A stretch of DNA of 64,000 nt, taken from positions 992,001-1,056,000 of the forward strand of contig NZ_AP025144.1 of the NCBI RefSeq assembly GCF_019977755.1. The letters run 5' to 3'. Origin of the DNA: Vibrio penaeicida. Lineage in GTDB: Bacteria > Pseudomonadota > Gammaproteobacteria > Enterobacterales > Vibrionaceae. The translations under genes and the position numbers were made by a program. This document shows, in pieces, positions 49,472 to 58,162 of this stretch (positions are counted from its first letter, which is position 1; each line of letters opens with the position of its first letter). Under the pieces are notes generated by a model, which ran no database searches, was not told the DNA's origin, and saw only the letters and a program-made list of their open reading frames with translations.

Positions 49472-52400
49472 TTGATTACGCGATCCGTACTCATATTAAT
49501 ATTGCTTGTCGTTAGTCAAAGCTTACGAGCTCACGAGAGCAATTCCATTTTCTACCCCTTGCCATTTCAGATGCAAGGGCAGTCTCTTACCGCAAAAAAT
49601 CTGATATCGGGTCCAGATGGTGGGCTTTGGATTCATGATATTCATGGGCAGCTGAGGTTTTTTGACGGTCAGCATATTCTTCCCCGATCTGGCAGTGTCT
49701 TTGAGCGCAAGCTCTCTCAGGTCGCCTACAGTCGGCAGTATTTCTGGTTCTCAGAAAACAATAAAATATTCCGGTTTAAGCCTAACTTCCCACAAGAACT
49801 CGTTACTTCTCTTCCTGCTAATCGCCGAATACTGAAGCTTGGCGTGAGTAATAAATTTGTATGGGCTGCAACCGCCGAAAACTTCTACACATTAGATTTG
49901 GATGATAACTCAGTGAATGAGTATCCCCTTTCATTTGTTTACCAAAGTAATAGTCAGAAGCGAGTGATAGTCAATGACGCGAAATATGTTTCTGACCGAT
50001 GGATTTTGGGAACGACCTCTGGCGTTTACTTTAATCAAGGTAAGAAGTTCTATCATATCCGCGCGTCTGGAAGGCACCATATTGAGTCTCTCCACTTTTC
50101 TCAAAAACGCAGGGAGCTCATCGTTGGCTCTCTTCAAGGCGCTAGAATCATTACCATTGATAATGAATCGCGAACTTTTAAAGTGATTGGTAGTTCTCAC
50201 GTATTGGCGATTGAAGAAACGGATACGTCTTACTGGTTAGGTACTGAAAATGGGATATACATTTACCACTTCCTTACCGGTGAAACTGACCATATTTCAT
50301 CTAACTATCAAGATGATTATGCACTGCCCGGTGATCATGTGTACGACTTATACAATGACGGGCAAGGTGGCGTTTGGGTGGCGACGAACAAAGGGATAAA
50401 TTATTACTCTCTTTACAGCCGATTGTTTGAACGCGTGCGTTTTGGTACTTCTTCCCAACATTTAGGATTGGGTAATATTAAGCAAGTATTCACATCTTCG
50501 GACGGAGCGCATTGGATCGGAACCGATCAAGGATTTTATCTTCTAAACCCGAAGAATATGCATTACCCCAAGCGGTTGCTTGAGGGATGTGTGAATGATT
50601 TGGTGCAACAAGGAAAATTCTTGTGGTTGGCAATGTCCGATGGGTTAAGAAAGTTCAATCTAGAGACGCTAGCGCTTGAAAACGAGATGCTACCTAGCCA
50701 ACTAAATCAAAGAGTGATTAATCGAGTCACTATTGATAAAAGCGGCATGCTTTGGGTGGCGACGGCAGAAGGTCTGATTCGCTACCAACCCGACAGCAAA
50801 GTAACGGAGAATTTTGGATTTGATTGGGTAGCCAAACAATACTTCCCAACACAAATCACTCACCTTTATACGTCTTCTACTGGAACCGTTTGGATAGGGA
50901 CAGACCATGGTCTTTATTACTATGCCAATGGGCGCCTACAGTTTGAACGAAGTGGTGAAACATTACTGGCGAGAACTGTCGATATGTCTGAAACTGTTGG
51001 TGGTAAAACATGGCGAATCAGCAACAGAGGATTAAGTCTTTATAACCCTGAGACTCTTGTTCAGCGAATTGTACCGTTGTTTGAAGCGGATATTAAACCG
51101 CTGTGCAGTGTTTCCACGGCGAATGGTATGTGGTTGTCTACATCCAAGGGGCTCAGTTTTTATTCCAATGAAGGGCAACTTCTTCATCATTATGGGGCCC
51201 CTTTTGGATTGATAAATAATGAATTTTTACCAGATGTATGTTCGGTTGCTCCCAATGGTGACCACCTAATATTTGGTTCCAAACTCGGAATTATAATGAC
51301 ATCAGAAAAGGCGCTGAAAGCGACACAATTGCCTCTGAGTCGAGTTAAATTTGGTCAGGTCCTTTTGGACAGAAAGCCTTTCGAATTTGCGCCTGATAGC
51401 AGCAAGCAATACCAAGTTCCACACGGGAAAAACCTTTCATTCGTTGTAGGTGTATTACCTGATTTTGATGTTTGGAGCTTGGAATATCGGCTTTTAGGAA
51501 GCCGGAATGAAAACTGGATATCTCTTCAAGGCTCGCAATTAACCTTTGATTATCTATTACCTGGTGAATACGAGCTTGAAGTTCGCACATCTTCACAGTC
51601 TGAGCTTGAAGTTGAAGGCTCCAGTTTTTCTTTCATTATTTCAACGCCTTGGTACATGTCCGGTTGGTTTATCGCCTACGTCATTTTATGTTTAATTGTC
51701 TTTGCAGGGTTAATTGTATTGTGGCGTTCACGTCAAATACGTCGAATTAACAAAGCGCTGAGAGATAAAGTTGAACTGAGAACAAGTCAGCTAAAACACC
51801 AAAGTGATATGTTGGTAAACAGTAATAAGCTTTTGAAAAGGCAGATTAATATTCGCCAAACTTACATTGATAGCCTTGCCGGTAAGACGAAAGTTGTTTT
51901 TGAAGATATATGCCAGTCTGGAGCTGAACCTGGCCAATTCAAGAAAGCGTTTTACCTTTTGCAACAGATCGTTGATCTCAGTGTTAAATCTCAGGGAGAG
52001 ACCAGAGCAAGCCATGACCTTAATTCAGTGTGTGACGCAGTGGTTGCGCATTGGGAGCAAGAATTGGCGAAACAAGGTGTTCAACTCAACGTGTATCATT
52101 CTCCAGCTGCAATTTCAGTTTATGTGGAACAATTTAATTTAGACTATGTACTCCACGGAATGTTGGCAAACGTTTCGAGAAGAAGTAGGCGAGGCGATCA
52201 AATTGAATTGGTTGTAGTTAACCAAGATGAGCAATGTGGGTTCAGAATTCAAGATACGGGCAATCCAATTTCTCAGCAGGAAGTGTTGGGTTACAACTCC
52301 TTTAATCACAAGTACAGTGGCGAAGAGTGGAGTGCGTTAACCGATACAAGCTTACAGGGCTTACGTCGATACGTTGAATATGGTGGCGGTGAGTGTTTCT

Positions 52401-52876
52401 TTAGGAAAAAAGAGAACAACGCTAACATCATTGACGCCTTTTGGTCGAATGCGCCGGTGGAAGAGCTCGACATACCCATTGGAAGAAGATTTAACGCGTC
52501 AACTAAAGAAGAAATAGTTGTTTCGGAAGAACAAGTTCCGCTTACTGAAGAAGAGCAATGGTTATCAAGAGTCTTTGAGATAGTGGATACTCACTATCAC
52601 GACCCCGACTTTGGTACAGCACCGATGGCGAAAATGATTTATACATCGGAGCGAAGTTTGCAGCGTAAGTTTAAATCTCAAACAGGAAAGACATTTAAAG
52701 AGTACCTTAACGAAATTCGATTAGAGAAAGCCTGTCAGCGGCTAATCGGCGGCGAAAAAGTATCTGACGTTGCTCATGAGACAGGCTTTAATGACCCTTC
52801 CTATTTCAGTCAGCGATTTAAACACCATTACGGTATTTCACCCTCCAAATTTATTGAAGCTAATCAAGGTGTTTGA
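49472..52876 (+). CDS. Membrane-bound hybrid regulator: propeller sensor, kinase-like core, AraC domain
   Basis: 1134 residues. A signal peptide (1-20) precedes a large periplasmic region of two-component-regulator propeller repeats (about 40-620; repeats such as GLWIHDIHGQ, GVWVATNKGINYY, MLWVATAEGLIRY, TVWIGTDHGLYYY). A Y_Y_Y domain (about 625-725), one membrane helix (about 731-752) and a coiled-coil then follow. The cytoplasmic part has a degenerate histidine-kinase-like region (about 800-990): I see no H-box histidine in a normal context and no clear N/G1 ATP boxes, although FRIQDTGNPIS resembles a decayed G1. An AraC HTH domain (about 1030-1130, SERSLQRKFKSQTGKTFKEY and GFNDPSYFSQRFKHHYGISPSKF) ends the protein. 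There is no receiver domain. It looks like a one-step membrane regulator derived from hybrid two-component systems; the ligand is unknown. It is transcribed alone, with the peptidase operon upstream and the structured intergenic region downstream. Confidence 0.85.
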   Translation: MITRSVLILILLVVSQSLRAHESNSIFYPLPFQMQGQSLTAKNLISGPDGGLWIHDIHGQLRFFDGQHILPRSGSVFERKLSQVAYSRQYFWFSENNKIFRFKPNFPQELVTSLPANRRILKLGVSNKFVWAATAENFYTLDLDDNSVNEYPLSFVYQSNSQKRVIVNDAKYVSDRWILGTTSGVYFNQGKKFYHIRASGRHHIESLHFSQKRRELIVGSLQGARIITIDNESRTFKVIGSSHVLAIEETDTSYWLGTENGIYIYHFLTGETDHISSNYQDDYALPGDHVYDLYNDGQGGVWVATNKGINYYSLYSRLFERVRFGTSSQHLGLGNIKQVFTSSDGAHWIGTDQGFYLLNPKNMHYPKRLLEGCVNDLVQQGKFLWLAMSDGLRKFNLETLALENEMLPSQLNQRVINRVTIDKSGMLWVATAEGLIRYQPDSKVTENFGFDWVAKQYFPTQITHLYTSSTGTVWIGTDHGLYYYANGRLQFERSGETLLARTVDMSETVGGKTWRISNRGLSLYNPETLVQRIVPLFEADIKPLCSVSTANGMWLSTSKGLSFYSNEGQLLHHYGAPFGLINNEFLPDVCSVAPNGDHLIFGSKLGIIMTSEKALKATQLPLSRVKFGQVLLDRKPFEFAPDSSKQYQVPHGKNLSFVVGVLPDFDVWSLEYRLLGSRNENWISLQGSQLTFDYLLPGEYELEVRTSSQSELEVEGSSFSFIISTPWYMSGWFIAYVILCLIVFAGLIVLWRSRQIRRINKALRDKVELRTSQLKHQSDMLVNSNKLLKRQINIRQTYIDSLAGKTKVVFEDICQSGAEPGQFKKAFYLLQQIVDLSVKSQGETRASHDLNSVCDAVVAHWEQELAKQGVQLNVYHSPAAISVYVEQFNLDYVLHGMLANVSRRSRRGDQIELVVVNQDEQCGFRIQDTGNPISQQEVLGYNSFNHKYSGEEWSALTDTSLQGLRRYVEYGGGECFFRKKENNANIIDAFWSNAPVEELDIPIGRRFNASTKEEIVVSEEQVPLTEEEQWLSRVFEIVDTHYHDPDFGTAPMAKMIYTSERSLQRKFKSQTGKTFKEYLNEIRLEKACQRLIGGEKVSDVAHETGFNDPSYFSQRFKHHYGISPSKFIEANQGV

Positions 52877-53312
52877 TGGTGTGCTCCTCCGCCTTTTAAA
52901 ATTAGACCTTCGAACCTTTTAACACACTGAAAAAGCTATCTATTAGGGCATTATTTCATTTGCATTCAAATTGCATCCGTTTCTATTCTTGCGTCTATCT
53001 ACTCTCACTTAACGTTACAAAGGGCTTCTGTGTTTGCTGAATAAAAGGGGTATCTATTACGCTCATCATGCTCTGCAAGCGTTGTATTGGCTTCAAAGGG
53101 GGGAGCTCTGTTACCTATGTCTAGCCCAATCCCTATTCTTTGGTAGAGAAGTCGCTGAACCAAGCACTTTGAGGTTATTCGGGTATAACTAACTGAAATA
53201 TAAATGAGATAAAGAATGGCTACTATAGGTAAAGCAAAAGTAAAGTCGCGAGAATGCAGTAATTTGATTGCTGATGTTTTTAGGGGAATTGAAAAAGGAA
53301 GAAAAAAAATAT

Positions 53313-53425
53313 CGTGGTATAGCCGGGGGGACTATACCACGGGTGTCAATGACACCTTCGCTTGCTGCCGGAGTGATATAGCTAAGCTATATCACCTCTG
53401 GAATTCTTATCTAAGGCAGTGCCTT
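53313..53425 (+). ncRNA. Candidate structured RNA with three to four consecutive hairpins
   Basis: Hairpin 1 is a 10-bp perfect stem CGTGGTATAG / CTATACCACG (53313-53341) with the loop CCGGGGGGA. Hairpin 2 is GGTGTC / GACACC (53342-53356) with an AAT loop, directly abutting hairpin 1. Hairpin 3 is GTGATATAGC / GCTATATCAC (53373-53395) with a TAA loop, extended at its base by CCGGA / TCTGG with one bulge. A small palindrome AAGGCAGTGCCTT (53413-53425) follows. GGA occurs in loop 1 and in the surrounding linkers. Strand is a guess: palindromes do not show it. No U-tail is present. I do not recognise the family. Confidence 0.4.
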
Positions 53426-53748
53426 TCGATGGAGTAACTATAGCCTCGCTCCACTTAATTTCTTTATTGAATTAACGACACATTTACATAAGAAATCCGA
53501 CAACCTATCTAATCATGGTTTAAGTGATTGTAAATTAAGGGTATTTATTTTTAGTCTCAGTAGTGAAATCTTCATATAGGTTGTTGGGGTGCTTAACTAT
53601 TAATCAAAGTTTTGGTTTTTTTAACGATATTGACGGAGTGTAAAGTGACGTTTTTGACGTTGTTTTATGGGTGGAAACAGTAAAAACGGTAACATTGATT
53701 GAGCGCAACACTTTGTTACATCGTTCAATTATAGTTACTTATAAAAAT

Positions 53749-53767
53749 AATAATGTTTCTCATTCAG
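53749..53767. promoter_or_regulatory. Possible Fur box upstream of feoA
   Basis: AATAATGTTTCTCATTCAG matches 12 of 19 positions of the Fur consensus GATAATGATAATCATTATC. It ends 21 bases before the feoA start. Iron control of feo by Fur is known in enterics and vibrios. Confidence 0.4.
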
Positions 53768-53788
53768 AATGATGTCGAGGTTACACTG

Positions 53789-54016
53789 ATGAAGCTTTCC
53801 GATATGAATATTGGCGGCACTGCGACGATTGCAGGTTTGGGCGAATTGAGCCAAGAACTCAATAAAAAATTGATGGTTATGGGTATGTTGCCCAAAACCC
53901 ATATAAAACTGGTTAGAAAAGCTCCGATGGGGGACCCACTTCAGGTAGAAATTAGAGGGGTTGTTATTGCTATTAGAGATAGTCTCGCACGTCAAATTGA
54001 AGTGGAGTCCATCTAA
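53789..54016 (+). CDS. feoA: FeoA, SH3-like ferrous iron transport accessory protein
   Basis: 75 residues from the ATG at 53789 (MKLSDMNIGGTATIAG); a start 12 codons upstream would lie in the Fur-like site. SH3-like fold with KLMVMGMLPKTHIKLVRKAPMGDP, the typical FeoA centre (split: KLMVMGMLP and APMGDPLQVEIRG). It interacts with FeoB in the inner membrane complex. Overlaps feoB by one base (TAATG). Confidence 0.95.
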   Translation: MKLSDMNIGGTATIAGLGELSQELNKKLMVMGMLPKTHIKLVRKAPMGDPLQVEIRGVVIAIRDSLARQIEVESI

Positions 54017-56289
54017 TGCAATATGACATCCTAACCGTTGGTAACCCCAATTGCGGAAAAACCACCTTATTCAATGCTCTTACTGGAGCGAAACAGCAGG
54101 TAGGCAACTGGGCGGGTGTTACGGTTGAGAAAAAGACTGGGCATTTTACGCATTCTGGTGACGACTTTTCACTGACTGATCTACCAGGAATCTATGCGCT
54201 AGATAGTGCTCATGATGCAAACAGCATAGACGAATCGATAGCCTCTAGAGCTGCTTTGACGCATCCTACGGATCTTATCATTAATGTTGTCGACGCAACT
54301 TGCCTCGAAAGAAGCTTGTATATGACATTGCAACTGCGAGAGCTGGGTAGACCCATGATCGTGGTGGTCAATAAAATGGATGCACTTACTCGCAAGCGAC
54401 AAACATTAGATATAAAGAGGCTGGAAGAGGGACTTGGGTGCCCTGTTTATGCGCTTTCGTCTAACAACCGACAACAAGTTCAAAGCTTCAAAGAAGATTT
54501 GCACAAAACCTTAGTGAAAGGGATTCCAGAAGAGCGCTTTTCTTTAGAGTACAGTCAGGATGTTGAGCAAGAAATCGACGCTTTACTTCCTCTGTGGTCA
54601 ACGGAGCGTGGATCACGAGCCAAAGCCATTCGCGCATTGGGAAATGACCCTCTGATCGTAAATAGCCTCACTGAAGAACAACGCAAGAAATTAACACACT
54701 CAGTGGATGCCATTCAGTGTGACATCGACTTACAAGTGGCTAATGTTAAATACTCGTTTTTACATGACATTTGTAAGCGTGTTAGGAAAGAGTCTGGAAA
54801 GGTGAGCCATAGCACGACCGAAACTATAGATAACCTCGTGCTCAATCGTTGGATTGGTATTCCATTCTTTTTCCTCATTATGTATTTAATGTTTATGTTC
54901 TCTATCAATATCGGCAGTGCATTTATCGATTTTTTTGATATCGGTGTTGGCACTGTTTTGGTCGACGGCGGTCATTATCTACTGGATGAACACCTTCCTG
55001 TTTGGTTAGTGACGTTATTGGCGGATGGCGTCGGTGGAGGTATTCAAACGGTTGCGACCTTTATTCCCGTCATCGCTTGCCTTTATCTTTTCCTATCTTT
55101 ACTTGAAAGCTCTGGTTATATGGCGAGAGCAGCATTTGTTCTTGATAAAGTCATGCAGAAAATTGGCTTACCAGGGAAAGCATTTGTTCCTCTAGTCCTA
55201 GGTTTTGGATGCAATGTCCCATCTGTTATGGCAACGAGAACACTCGACCAAGAAAGGGAGAGAAAACTTGCAGCAGCGATGGCGCCATTTATGTCTTGTG
55301 GCGCAAGGTTACCTGTTTACGCCTTGTTCGCAGCAGCATTTTTCCCAGAATCTGGTCAAAACATTGTATTTGCATTGTATTTACTGGGAATACTTGCCGC
55401 TGTAGGAACCGGCCTTATCCTAAAGCGCACACTATATTCTGGCTCAAGTGAGCATTTTGTTATGGAAATGCCGAGTTATGAATTCCCTACCTTGCAGAAT
55501 GTTGTTTTGAAAACATGGCAAAAGCTGAAACGTTTTGTTTTGGGCGCGGGCAAGACGATTGTCATCGTTGTCACCATTTTGAGTTTTTTCAACTCACTAG
55601 GAACAGACGGCACATTTGGAAATGAAGACAGTGAACAATCGGTATTGTCGAGTGCAGCTCAAATCGTTACGCCTATTTTTAAGCCTATTGGTGTAAGTGA
55701 AGAAAATTGGCCAGCTACCGTTGGGATCATCACAGGAATATTCGCTAAAGAGGCGGTAGTCGGGACATTAAACAACCTGTATTCGTCACCATCGGAAGAA
55801 GAACCAAGCGAGTTTGATCTATGGGGGAGTTTGGACGAGGCGGTAATGACAATCCCAGAAAACTTGTTAGGTCTTAGTTTTAGCGATCCGCTGGGTATTG
55901 AGGTCGGTGATCTTACCGATGCACAAGCCGTTGCCGAAGAGCAAGAAGTGGACAGCTCCATATTCGGTAACCTAAAAGAGTATTTCGTTACTGGAAATGC
56001 GGCTTTTGCCTATTTGATTTTCATTTTGCTGTATACCCCTTGCGTGGCGGCAATGGGTGCTTATGTTCGAGAATTTGGTCATAAGTTTGCGCGCTTTATT
56101 GCTGCGTGGACCATGTTGCTTGCCTACGGAGGAGCAACGCTCTTTTATCAGATCACGCATTTTTCCCATCACCCGATGAGCAGTACACTTTGGATTGCAT
56201 TGGTCATTTCAATATTCGTATTCACTTACCTACTTTTAAAGCGCGCAGGGGATGAACAGCACACGAATACAGAGATGGTGAGCGTATGA
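54016..56289 (+). CDS. feoB: FeoB, ferrous iron transporter with G-protein domain
   Basis: 757 residues. N-terminal G domain: G1 GNPNCGKTT (8-16), G3 DLPGIYAL, G4 VNKMDAL; a helical GDI-like region follows (about 170-270). The membrane domain has the two gate motifs with conserved cysteines, LGFGCNVPSVMATRTL and MSCGARLPVYALF, and ends with further helices. It imports Fe2+ driven by nucleotide hydrolysis, mostly under low oxygen. Overlaps feoC by four bases. Confidence 0.98.
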   Translation: MQYDILTVGNPNCGKTTLFNALTGAKQQVGNWAGVTVEKKTGHFTHSGDDFSLTDLPGIYALDSAHDANSIDESIASRAALTHPTDLIINVVDATCLERSLYMTLQLRELGRPMIVVVNKMDALTRKRQTLDIKRLEEGLGCPVYALSSNNRQQVQSFKEDLHKTLVKGIPEERFSLEYSQDVEQEIDALLPLWSTERGSRAKAIRALGNDPLIVNSLTEEQRKKLTHSVDAIQCDIDLQVANVKYSFLHDICKRVRKESGKVSHSTTETIDNLVLNRWIGIPFFFLIMYLMFMFSINIGSAFIDFFDIGVGTVLVDGGHYLLDEHLPVWLVTLLADGVGGGIQTVATFIPVIACLYLFLSLLESSGYMARAAFVLDKVMQKIGLPGKAFVPLVLGFGCNVPSVMATRTLDQERERKLAAAMAPFMSCGARLPVYALFAAAFFPESGQNIVFALYLLGILAAVGTGLILKRTLYSGSSEHFVMEMPSYEFPTLQNVVLKTWQKLKRFVLGAGKTIVIVVTILSFFNSLGTDGTFGNEDSEQSVLSSAAQIVTPIFKPIGVSEENWPATVGIITGIFAKEAVVGTLNNLYSSPSEEEPSEFDLWGSLDEAVMTIPENLLGLSFSDPLGIEVGDLTDAQAVAEEQEVDSSIFGNLKEYFVTGNAAFAYLIFILLYTPCVAAMGAYVREFGHKFARFIAAWTMLLAYGGATLFYQITHFSHHPMSSTLWIALVISIFVFTYLLLKRAGDEQHTNTEMVSV

Positions 56290-56510
56290 TTTTGACGGAG
56301 ATAAGTGAATACATGTCCCAAAATGGTACGGTAAGTCAGTCGAAACTCGCTCGGCATTTTCACATGAGTGAAGACGGTGTTGATGCCATGCTGACGTTTT
56401 GGATGAAAAAAGGCAAAGTAACGAAGATATCTGCGAAAGGTGATCACACCGCTAGCTATTGTTGGATCTCTCGACCGGAACAAATTGCCATGAACGTCAT
56501 TATCGGATAA
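56286..56510 (+). CDS. feoC: FeoC, small winged-helix protein
   Basis: 74 residues, a winged helix (VSQSKLARHFHMSEDGVDAML). Enteric FeoC has four cysteines for an Fe-S cluster; this one has only a single Cys (near SYCWIS), as reported for V. cholerae-type FeoC, so it should not bind the cluster. It stabilises or regulates FeoB. Translationally coupled to feoB. Confidence 0.88.
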   Translation: MILTEISEYMSQNGTVSQSKLARHFHMSEDGVDAMLTFWMKKGKVTKISAKGDHTASYCWISRPEQIAMNVIIG

Positions 56511-56550
56511 CAGGCATTAACCGTAACAATTTTATTGTTTGCTAAAAGAA

Positions 56551-56594
56551 AGGGGCGATACCGTTAACCAAGGATTTTTCGGTATGCTCCTTTT
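56551..56594. terminator. Terminator-like hairpin between feoC and the HIT gene
   Basis: AGGGGCGATACCG and CGGTATGCTCCTTTT can pair with one bulge around a 16-base loop, followed by T's, between convergent genes. Confidence 0.5.
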
Positions 56595-56609
56595 CTTTTG
56601 ACGCAGTGT

Positions 56610-57044
56610 TTATTCTGAAGCGGTAGAAAAAATGTCTGACTTTGAAAGATAGTTTTGTATCAGGTTTATCATATCTAACTGCGACTTCTCATCTCTAAAC
56701 TCACCAGAAGTATTTCCCCACACTGGCTTTGGCCAAACAGAATCATGTTTATATCGAGCAATGTGGTGAAGATGCAATTGTGGCACCATATTTCCAAGCG
56801 CACCGGTATTGAGTTTATCTGGGGTGAATAGCGCTTCAATCGCCTCGCAAACCAATTGAGATTCAACAAGGTATTGCTGCTGCTTAGGCATAGGTAAATG
56901 ATGCAACTCGGTTAAATTATCGAATCTTGGAACAAGAATGATCCAAGGCACCGTGGCATCTTTATGTAAAAGGACGCGACATAATGGAAAGTCGCCAAGG
57001 TAACTGGTGTCTTTGTCTAGTTGAGGGTGCAGTGAAAAAGCCAT
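56610..57044 (-). CDS. HIT (histidine triad) domain protein
   Basis: 144 residues. The core motif is VPQLHLHHIARYKHD (about residues 83-97), a HIT-type H-x-H-x-H variant; the N-terminal part FPLCRVLLHKDATVPWIILVPR is typical (FPLCRVLLHKD core). Such proteins hydrolyse or transfer nucleotide phosphoramidates or dinucleotides; the exact substrate is unknown. Divergent from lpxM; the gap is under 80 bp. Confidence 0.85.
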   Translation of the reverse strand: MAFSLHPQLDKDTSYLGDFPLCRVLLHKDATVPWIILVPRFDNLTELHHLPMPKQQQYLVESQLVCEAIEALFTPDKLNTGALGNMVPQLHLHHIARYKHDSVWPKPVWGNTSGEFRDEKSQLDMINLIQNYLSKSDIFSTASE

Positions 57045-57120
57045 AGTTATCTGTCGTTTGTTTTGAATTGCCTTTGTTATATCATATCGCGCCTAATCCT
57101 AAGATAGATTTAATGGTCGA

Positions 57121-58062
57121 ATGAGCAATAACATCGAAAAACAGTTATATGATCCCAAGTTTCAATGGTCGTTTTTGCATCCGAAATACTGGCCAACGTG
57201 GATAGGTATTGGATTTGCCTTATTGCTCGCTTTTGTACCACATCGTCCACGCGATAAATTTGCAGCTTGGTTGTCTCGTTTCTTTTCAAAACGCAATTCA
57301 GGTGCACTGCGCCGAGCTAAAAAAAATATAGAGCTCTGCTATCCTGAAAAATCTGCCGATGAAAGACAGCAATTGCTTGAAAAAATGTATGAAGTCGCAG
57401 CGCAGTTTTTTCTTGGGTACGCAGAATTGACAGTGCGGAGCAAAAAATACAATCAGAGTCGTGGCGAAGTGTTTGGAGGAGAGCATCTTTTCCCTAGATT
57501 AGAGAATGGTGAAAAGATAATCGCGCTAGTCCCTCATTGCTGGGCAATTGACTACACTGGAATGTATTTCTCTTCCTACGGGCATGATGTGGTCATTATG
57601 ATTCGACCGCAAAAAAACCCGATTGGCGACTGGCTCATGAATGTACAACGTATGCGCTACGGAGGTCGAATTGTGCCTCGTGATTCAGGCATAAAACCGT
57701 ATTTACGTTCTATTAAAGAAGGCTACATGGCCTACTACTTACCCGATGAAGATCACGGTGCCGACAATTCCGTTTTTGTTCCTTTTTTTGGTACGGAAAA
57801 AGCAACATTGAAGGGGTTTGGTAAGCTGGCTAAACTGAGCCGCGCTAAGGTTGTGCCGATGATTCCAGCGTACAATGCTGAAAAAGGAAAGTTCGAGCTT
57901 TTCATTCTACCAGCGTTGGAAAACTTCCCAACGGGTGACGAAGAGCAAGATGCCAGAATGATGAACCATGCGTTAGAAGAACTTTTGCGTGACCGCCCTG
58001 AGCAATACATGTGGATTTTAAACTTACTCCGCACTCGTCCAGATGGAACGGAGTTATATTAA
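57121..58062 (+). CDS. lpxM: Lipid A late acyltransferase LpxM (MsbB-like)
   Basis: 313 residues. One N-terminal membrane segment (about 22-38, WPTWIGIGFALLLAFVP) and the HX4D catalytic motif in VPHCWAIDYTG (His about 139). YYLPDEDHGADNSVF and the RPEQYMWILNLLRTRPDG end are close to E. coli MsbB. It adds the secondary acyl chain to Kdo2-lipid A at the inner-membrane face. In V. cholerae LpxN/LpxM adds a 3-hydroxy chain that is the site of AlmG glycine transfer, which links this gene to the island at 40-45 kb, although they are 12 kb apart. Confidence 0.92.
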   Translation: MSNNIEKQLYDPKFQWSFLHPKYWPTWIGIGFALLLAFVPHRPRDKFAAWLSRFFSKRNSGALRRAKKNIELCYPEKSADERQQLLEKMYEVAAQFFLGYAELTVRSKKYNQSRGEVFGGEHLFPRLENGEKIIALVPHCWAIDYTGMYFSSYGHDVVIMIRPQKNPIGDWLMNVQRMRYGGRIVPRDSGIKPYLRSIKEGYMAYYLPDEDHGADNSVFVPFFGTEKATLKGFGKLAKLSRAKVVPMIPAYNAEKGKFELFILPALENFPTGDEEQDARMMNHALEELLRDRPEQYMWILNLLRTRPDGTELY

Positions 58063-58106
58063 ATTCTTTGTAAGCTGATTCAGTTTTGATTTGGTTTATA
58101 GATATT

Positions 58107-58133
58107 AAAAAGCCTCGCGATTGCGAGGCTTTT
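58107..58133. terminator. Terminator between lpxM and argS
   Basis: AAAAGCCTCGC and GCGAGGCTTTT stem with a short loop between convergent genes. Confidence 0.88.
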
Positions 58134-58162
58134 CTTTTTATATTCGTAAGTTACTGGTTCGC

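Larger units (their letters stand above)
52877..53788. other. Long intergenic region before feoA with hairpin cluster
   Basis: 912 bp with no conserved protein gene that I recognise. A 73-codon frame (53216-53437) has a weak ribosome site (GAGATAA) and would encode a basic peptide, but most of its length is taken up by perfect inverted repeats, so I favour a structured RNA. The last 250 bp are AT-rich and should hold the feo promoter and the Fur-like site. Confidence 0.5.

Noticed and set aside
53216..53437. 73-residue protein gene
   Set aside because: Weak ribosome site, no recognisable family, and the coding region is mostly perfect inverted repeats; treated as a structured RNA candidate, not as a confident CDS.
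53580..53640. FNR box upstream of feoA
   Set aside because: TTAACTATTAATCAA was considered, but only the right half-site (ATCAA) fits TTGAT-N4-ATCAA.
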